This document shows positions 57,885-64,000 of a DNA stretch of 64,000 bases, one piece after another. The position numbers and the translations under genes are program-made. The notes below the pieces were generated by a model, which searched no databases, was not told the origin of the DNA, and worked only from the letters and a program-made list of their open reading frames with translations. Numbering within the stretch: the first letter of the stretch is position 1; every line of letters starts with the position of its first letter. Source of the stretch: Ophiura sarsii (lineage: Eukaryota; Echinodermata; Ophiuroidea; Amphilepidida; Ophiuridae); NCBI GenBank assembly GCA_035610835.1, contig CM069452.1, forward strand, positions 33,015,150 through 33,079,149, read 5' to 3'.

Positions 57885-58007
57885 CTATACAAGTTACTCC
57901 GTCTCCCCTATAACCAGTGTTACAATTACATGTAAATGAACCTTCGTTGTTGGTGCATGTCGCATCAGCGTGGCAGTTGTGATAGACTAAGGTGCATTCG
58001 TCAACAT
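57885..58007 (-). CDS. gene 2, EGF_CA exon H
   Basis: A 123-bp, phase 1-1 exon encoding [30 protein letters not shown] and [12 protein letters not shown]; six cysteines. Partner of exon B. Confidence 0.88.
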
Positions 58008-58079
58008 CTATATAGTATTTATAATGAAATTATTTAAAAGAAAATGTTACGAGAGGATTAAAACTGCGAAGAGACCATT

Positions 58080-58768
58080 TAAGCTGCCCTTTGGGTGCTG
58101 AAGCCTTGCCTTTGAGTCTTCCCATGATGTGTATGTCGTTCTTTGTAGCTTGTTCACTTATCAAATCTCGAAAACAGACTGAGCAAGCAGGAGGCTCTCT
58201 ATATAGGGCGATTACACGGGGATCAATAGTTCAAATAATCTTATAGACGAAGACATGCATGGATGGAATCACTTGGATCAAGTTTAACAGGTGTTTGGTA
58301 TTGTACTTGGGGGATTATTTGAATCTAATAACCTTCATGCAATCGCTCTGTACTCTCCGCGCACACCCGGAGAACGTTGTGCAAACGTATTGAGAACGTA
58401 CTAATAACGCAGACAGCGACTTAGATGCACTAAGAACGTTAACATCGTAGTGGAAGCGCAGTGAAAGCCCGTGAGACTTTAAAGTAGAAACACAATGGGT
58501 CGTAATAAGAGCGCCGTGAAAATGTGATAAGCGGAATAGGAAGCGTACAAAGAGCTACCTTGTTTTTAAAATTTTGACAATTTTAAGCAGTTTTCCGTGC
58601 TCTTTCTGCGTGTTACATGGGGACCCTCTCCCGCTCTAACCAGTGTCCACTACGTCCCCAATCGGTTCTAAGAGACCTTAATGTGTTTGCTTGGCACTTT
58701 GATACTTTTTCTTTTCAGCGCACCGCATGCTTAAGGCCTCATCGCCGTAGGTGTGACAGCTCTATTAC
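58080..58768. mobile_element. right part of a GTCACACCT-type element
   Basis: It matches the second half of 56381-57830 and ends in CATCGCCGTAGGTGTGACAG just before EGF exon I. The left end is missing. Confidence 0.6.
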
Positions 58769-58817
58769 TATTATGGGTGAAGTGTTTGTTTCAATTTATT
58801 TGTCCCAATGAACCCAC

Positions 58818-58940
58818 CTATACAAGTTACTCCGTCTCCCCTATAACCAGTGTTACAATTACATGTAAATGAACCCGCGGTGTTAGCACATGTCGCATCA
58901 GTGTGGCAGTTGTGAGTGCCTAATGTACATTCGTCATCAT
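58818..58940 (-). CDS. gene 2, EGF_CA exon I
   Basis: A 123-bp, phase 1-1 exon encoding [30 protein letters not shown] and [12 protein letters not shown]; six cysteines. Partner of exon C. It mixes an F/D-type start with a B/C/H-type end, as expected if exons exchange sequence. Confidence 0.88.
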
Positions 58941-59141
58941 CTATTATCAATTGTATTAAAACAGAAAATGGTTAGAAAATGATTTATAAAATGAGATTTC
59001 TATTAAACTTCTCTTGTGCAATTTTGTGTGACTGCACGCGTAAATAAACACACATGTATTTCATTGTGATGGTGCATAACGATGACGACGATAATTATAT
59101 TAGGGGCATACCCCACGATCGATGTTGGCTGGGATACTAAC

Positions 59142-59264
59142 CTGCACACGTTATCCCGTCTCCCATATATCCAGAAATACAATTACATGTAAATGAACCC
59201 GCGGTGTTAGCACATGTCGCATCAGCGTGGCAGTTGTGAGTGCCTGATGTACATTCGTCATAAT
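59142..59264 (-). CDS. gene 2, EGF_CA exon J
   Basis: A 123-bp, phase 1-1 exon encoding [29 protein letters not shown] and [12 protein letters not shown]; six cysteines. Partner of exon D. The Asp before DEC is replaced by Tyr, which may weaken calcium binding. Confidence 0.88.
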
Positions 59265-60068
59265 CTATTATCAAATGTATTAAAATAAAAGAATTATGAG
59301 GTCAAAAATCTCAACAGCATAGGTCTTCATTCGAACTATGATGAAATGATTGTATTGTCAAAACTGTAACTCGACTTAGTTTGACTCGATTGGACCAACA
59401 TAGATGCGAATGTGATAATGATCACTAACTGCGTGTTATGCACTGGGTTTTGCTGCGTTACGAATAACTAAGTTTTACGAGCGTAAACCTTCCAGTGTTT
59501 CGAAATGAAATTGATCATTAGCATAGAGTTGTGTCGTATTACTGTGGTTCTATTCTTAATTGAGTTACGTATAAAAATATCACAAAAGTGAGTATGTTTA
59601 AAGAAGCAGTATTGTGTCTGCTATTACTTTGTTCTCAATTCTTAAAAAGATACAATCATGCAACTGACGGTAAAAGTAGCTTCATTTTACCCTGAACACT
59701 AATACGCATGCGTGAGAGCGCGAAAGAGTGTGAGCGTTGTGGAATATAACTTCCTTACCACAACACAACACTGAGCAACATTGAACATTGCACAGAAATA
59801 TTCATGCATCAAATTAGTGGTCTATGTATAATTATAGCTATTAATGATTTGCGCCAGAATTAAGAAGAATACCAGCCTTCTTTTTGCTATTGTTATTGAT
59901 AGATGATTTACAATGTTTATGACTGCAGGTAATTGAAATGTAAACCATGTCATTTTCTGGTTTGTAATGTACATGTATGTGTAAGTCCCATTGTACAGAC
60001 TAGTATATGACATGGTTTACGCAAATGATTTTCAGAATATTATCATTATTAATTTGGCTTTGCACTAA

Positions 60069-60490
60069 GAGCGTGTTTCTGCTGGGGAAGAAACCGCCAA
60101 TAAACGCTAAGTTTGCCCAGTAGAAACAGGCAGAACCCGGCAATAATCGGTATTTTGGTAATCTCAAAAACCTTCACAAACCAGGTTTGGAACCGGCAAT
60201 AATCGGCAACAATCTGCAATAAACCCAATAGAAACAGGAAGGCGATTCTTAGCGGTTTGCGCCGTGAACCGTGTCACGCTGGGTTATACACTGTGAAGCA
60301 AACTTGTTCAGGTGCGTTGGCATTGTTTGGTATTACAAAAAGTTAAATGTCGTGGCCGGCCCATCGACTAGGATCGATAAACTTAGCGGTAACTTTTCGC
60401 GAGTAGAAACAGGGGGGATTAAAAACTGACCGATTGAAACTTAGCGTTTATTAGCGTTTATTTTTTGCAGTGCCCAGCAGAAACACGCTC
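60069..60490. mobile_element. 422-bp inverted-repeat element, GAGCGTGTTTCTGCTGGG ends
   Basis: The ends GAGCGTGTTTCTGCTGGG and the exact inverse enclose 422 bp. The partner intron reads straight through at about 25830 (GCACTGAAGGCTAATTGG). The interior repeats AACCGGCAATAATCGG and TTAGCGTTTA words. The target duplication is unclear (TAA/TAG). Confidence 0.75.
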
Positions 60491-60690
60491 TAGATGAATT
60501 GGTCATGGTCCAGTGGTTCTGACAAGTATACAACCGTCAAGAAACAGAGTCCTATTTTTTGTTGATACACACTGTATGTTTGTTAAAAGCACTTCATCCG
60601 GTAGAGTTTATTGGCACTTGGCCGCTTCCAGTTGGACGAAGAATACTTGAACTCTATATCCGCTGAACACTTGATATAAAGCCTACCTAC

Positions 60691-60807
60691 CGGTGCATGT
60701 TGTACCGTCTCCCATGTAACCAGTATTGCAAGAACATGTAAAAGAATATCCAGTGTCGGCACATGTCGCGTCATTGTGGCAGTTGTGAGAGCCTAATGCA
60801 CATTCAT
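60691..60807 (-). CDS. gene 2, EGF_CA exon K (5'-most found)
   Basis: A 117-bp, phase 1-1 exon encoding DECALGSHNCHNDATC, CADTGYSFTCSC and TGYMGDGTTCTG, the same as exon E in gene 1. Because it enters in phase 1 and has no signal peptide, earlier exons must lie beyond it, perhaps outside the window. Confidence 0.88.
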
Positions 60808-61361
60808 CTGATATTAGAAAAAAATGAAAATAAAAAAGCCACGGGATTTATATACAGTTATGTCACGTAAACATATTTTAGGCAGGTTTTTTTCGGCTGC
60901 TTTACAATCCAGACACTTTTATCAAATATTTTACTTTAAAATGATACCATAACTATTCTCTATTCTTCCAGAAAATTAAAATTATTCTCCCGCCCTACCA
61001 TGCTTTGTCCAAATCCTTCCCAAATTTTTACTGAACAGATACTTATCCGTTTACTTAATTAGAACCTTGCTCTCAAACTACGTGTGAAATGAACTTTATC
61101 ACAAATTGTAGGCCTACTTGTTTTTATTTTTCCTTTACCATTTTTTCTCATTTTCTCTCCTCCTCTCCCCCTCTTTTTTTAGTTATTTCATTTTCTCACC
61201 AAACACCTAATTCCCCAAACACCTAATTCCCCAAACGATCAATTTTGTGAAATGATTTTCGTGGCTCTGGGGCGAATAACCGGAGAATCGCATCCATATA
61301 CGTTTGTCTTCCTAAGGAGTGAAAAAAACCCTTAATCACATCAGTAATTTCTTTAGTTATA

Positions 61362-61596
61362 TGAGGCTGATCAGTTTGTCACGGACGGAAATGTCACGGA
61401 CGGACATTTCTAAATGGATTATTAACACAAACTACTTGCACTTATTCAAATGTTTTATGTATTATGTTGAAGAGTGTCATCAACTTCATTGACATTTATT
61501 AAAATGTTGGTGGGTGTGGTTTGTTACTAAAAGAGACACAGTTAAATATTTGCGTCACGGATGGACAATTTGTTAACTTTAAACTGATCAGCCTCA
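61362..61596. mobile_element. 235-bp TA-flanked MITE
   Basis: The ends TGAGGCTGATCAGTTT and inverse are flanked by TA (61360-61361, 61597-61598). The partner copy reads AGTTATATTGCAATC uninterrupted near 26993-27007. TCACGGA(C/T)GGA occurs three times inside. Confidence 0.8.
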
Positions 61597-61678
61597 TATT
61601 GCAATCATAAAATACCAATGTGATTGCTTTGGTTGAATAGGAAATCAGCCAGGGACCTTTTCTGTATTATGATTGTAC

Positions 61679-62388
61679 TAGCGGGTACCCTCGCTACGCT
61701 CGGGTCCTCGCTAGCTGAGTATATCTAAATTAGATACCTTCATTGAGTGACTGATTGAAAATTCACAGATAGTATGGGCGATATATGAAGATGGGTTTAG
61801 ATCATGTTTAATGTACTTTATATGATTGACAGATATGCAACAGTAAATATACATGCAGTACAGTCGTCTTAAGATTCTAGGTGCATATTGCATTTGATGG
61901 GTGCTATATTGTAGTGTGCTTAGGGACTTTCCGAAATATGATTAAAACCATAGGTTGTGGTTGAAATGACCGTAAAATGACGCATATTGCTAACTGGGAC
62001 ATTGGTGGTTTGGATTTCCGATCAATATTGTCATTTAAAGAATGCTTCACCTTAAATCATTATCACGGGTATTCATTTGGTAGAGTTATTAGTTTATGAA
62101 TTTGCAAATAACAAAGTACACCATTTCTTATTTTATCTAAAGACACTCGTCTACTTGTAGGACCCGAACGCCGTAATATTTGCGAATTCAAAGATACTCG
62201 CTGGCTACTGAAATCTGTGTAATGGCTAAAAACAAAAATGCAGTTTTGCCTTTTTTCTGAAATGTAATGGAGTTATTGATTATTATGACAAATGGTGGTA
62301 TGTTTTAAAACATTTTGGCGTACAATTTATTACGTAACAGGCGTGTTTGAATAATGTTTCATCTTTACAAATTGCTACGTCATTTGTT
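61679..62388. other. intergenic or 5' intron of gene 2, nothing recognised
   Basis: It starts with a CGCTACGCTCGGGTCCTCGC-type patch; otherwise AT-rich without exons. Confidence 0.4.
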
Positions 62389-63411
62389 GGGGCAAGTGGT
62401 CCGAAGGGGTATGGGGCAACTGGTCCGCCTGCAAAAACTTAATCAAAATTGTAAAATTCATTTTGAAAATTAGTTGTTAGTGTCAATAAAACATGACTCG
62501 GTATTGAAATGTGAATAGAATATGAAATAATTCACATTCTTTCTAGTTCTAAGACATTTTGGGGCATTTCGGGTCTAATACCACTTTTTCTGATATTGAA
62601 GGATTACAATATGACATGAAATTGCTTTAGAATGGTTTAAAACCCTCGGTATTATGAATTACATCTTTATTATATTTTAAATGGTGTCTGTAAAGGTATT
62701 TGCTATGACGAAATATCATGATTCATGTATTTTATCCACTGCTTTTTGTGTATATTAACCGTTGGGTCATCATTGTCATATTGACTAACTTCCCCTGTAA
62801 TATGAAAAGCTGGCTAAATATCAAGATGGTTTATTATAAGTAATAAATGATGATTATATGAAGTAAATAAAATTATTAAAGAAAGGGGCATATATAGACA
62901 AATGTATGGGGCGTCTGAATATCACAACCATGTAACCATTTAACTAGGTTCATACCGTTTTATCTAATAAACGTGCAGTCGAAAATTGCGCTTGCTTTGT
63001 ACACCATTATATAGTATTACTGCTTTTTACACGTTTACCACGAAAACTGTATAAAACATGGGTTTCATCAGACCTGTATCCTTTTTACACGTTAAATAAT
63101 ATGGAAATGAGTTTGTAAAGAAAATACTGCATAGTTACCGTGTTGTCAATCAATGATTTCTGTGTATTCTAACCGTTGGAACATATAGGACCAGTTGCCC
63201 CAATGATGAGGTAACTGGTCCGTGCCAAGTAAAGTTTTTAGTAAGTGGTAATTGGCCTTTTGTTTGGATATTTTTAAATATTGATTATATGTTATATGTA
63301 AACAGTTACATGGGTGATATTTTTATAGCAATTCCATGAATATTTACACGAGCTTTAAGCTTTTATATCATGAAATATGCTTAACCGGACCAGTTGCCCC
63401 ATCCTCCCCTA
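62389..63411. mobile_element. element with GGGGCAACTGGTCCG ends
   Basis: GGGGCAAGTGGTCCG and GGGGCAACTGGTCCG stand at the left. The inverse CGGACCAGTTGCCCC stands at the right (~63386-63400) and, without the first bases, near 63190. Internal AACTGGTCCG repeats add to a motif-array pattern over ~1 kb with no coding potential. Confidence 0.55.
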
Positions 63412-63539
63412 ATGAGTTCAAAATTGTAGATCCCTGAATATTTTTTTTATTATTTGAAATAGACTTTGTTCACAGAAATCTGAGTTCTGTGATATCTTTG
63501 AATGTCGGACCCAATGGACCCAATTTCAATACCACATTT

Positions 63540-63569
63540 AGGGTGGGGGCGGGGGCGGGGCGGGGGGAA
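63540..63569 (+). repeat. G-rich tract, potential G-quadruplex
   Basis: GGGTGGGGGCGGGGGCGGGG followed by CGGGGGG offers at least four G runs of three or more. Confidence 0.7.
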
Positions 63570-63712
63570 ACAATGTTAAAGTTACCCCATACACCCCCAA
63601 AATGTTGTACCTACCCCATACTCCATATAGTGTATACATGGTATAGAAGATAGTGTGCGGTTAGTCGTCAACATGATCAAAGCGTATAGGTTATTGTGAA
63701 ATAGCAAGAGGT

Positions 63713-63984
63713 CTTTGATACTCCAGGTGCCTTTAATCATAATATCGGTGCCACGGCGCCCTTAATAATCCAGAGATCTTTATAAGGCCTACCCAGAAAC
63801 GCTAAATATAGGTATCCCATAATAAGACATGAAATAACCACTCGATACTTGATACTCCAGCGGCCCTTAATACTAATATCAGTGCCACGGTGCCCGTAAT
63901 AATCCAGGGATCTTAATAAGCCCTACCCAGATACGCTAAATATTATTATAGGTAACCCGGCCAAATAAGACATGAAATAACCAC
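63713..63984. repeat. ~135-bp tandem duplication, two copies
   Basis: GATACTCCAG...GTGCCACGG.GCCC...CATGAAATAACCACTC occurs twice, starting near 63713 and 63848. It may continue beyond the window. Confidence 0.85.
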
Positions 63985-64000
63985 TCAGATGACTCGGGTC

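Larger units (their letters stand above)
54210..61678. repeat. segmental duplication, copy 2 (partner 16231-27087)
   Basis: Same orientation and same exon order as copy 1. Copy-specific insertions are at 54916-56204, ~57405-57825, 60069-60490 and 61362-61596. A segment equivalent to about 21980-25615 is missing. Confidence 0.9.

Overview
This window is nuclear DNA of an animal, most likely a marine invertebrate. I lean towards a deuterostome such as an echinoderm or hemichordate, but the sequence alone does not settle it. It is AT-rich and dense in small inverted-repeat transposons, tRNA-derived SINEs, LINE fragments and satellites. Every recognisable host gene piece reads on the minus strand, in phase-1 extracellular-domain exons or one long intronless reading frame. 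There is no bacterial-style gene organisation.

Host genes, from low to high coordinates. (1) Positions 1-3036, minus: the first 1012 codons of an intronless leucine-rich-repeat GPCR of the LGR/relaxin-receptor/GRL101 type, running off the left edge. Two dead copies of its 5' end lie on the plus strand near 12.05-12.69 kb and 46.05-46.42 kb. (2) 16.65-29.74 kb, minus: a VWC exon followed by five calcium-binding EGF exons ('gene 1'); no 3' end was found. (3) 48.55-60.81 kb, minus: six EGF exons, two sushi/CCP exons, a transmembrane exon and a cytoplasmic-tail exon with stop codon ('gene 2'). All splice phases agree, so this is the 3' part of a type I membrane protein. Its tail carries an overlapping PTAP/PPxY motif.

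Genes 1 and 2 are linked by a segmental duplication: about 16.23-27.09 kb corresponds to 54.21-61.68 kb, same orientation. Each copy therefore serves as an empty-site control for transposons that entered the other. This gives precise boundaries and target-site duplications (TSDs) for several insertions, including a 1289-bp element with a 9-bp TSD, a 235-bp TA-flanked MITE and a tRNA-SINE-bearing insertion.

The rest is layered repeats. These are a LINE endonuclease remnant next to a roughly 1.64-kb pure AGG tract (5.66-7.30 kb); a fold-back family (7.30-9.66 and 37.27-40.30 kb) with MITEs nested in it; a CACTG-ended element with an ACACCAATTGGTGT array (14.17-16.02 kb); a 336-bp tandem repeat (22.76-23.72 kb); a GC-rich fold-back (27.46-28.84 kb); a 4.55-kb element holding a higher-order satellite (30.55-35.10 kb); and mariner-type elements. 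A recurrent theme is the 'motif-array' element: a small inverted-repeat transposon packed with copies of one short palindromic or inverted motif, a different motif in each family. That theme, and the PTAP/PPxY tail, are the observations I find most worth following.
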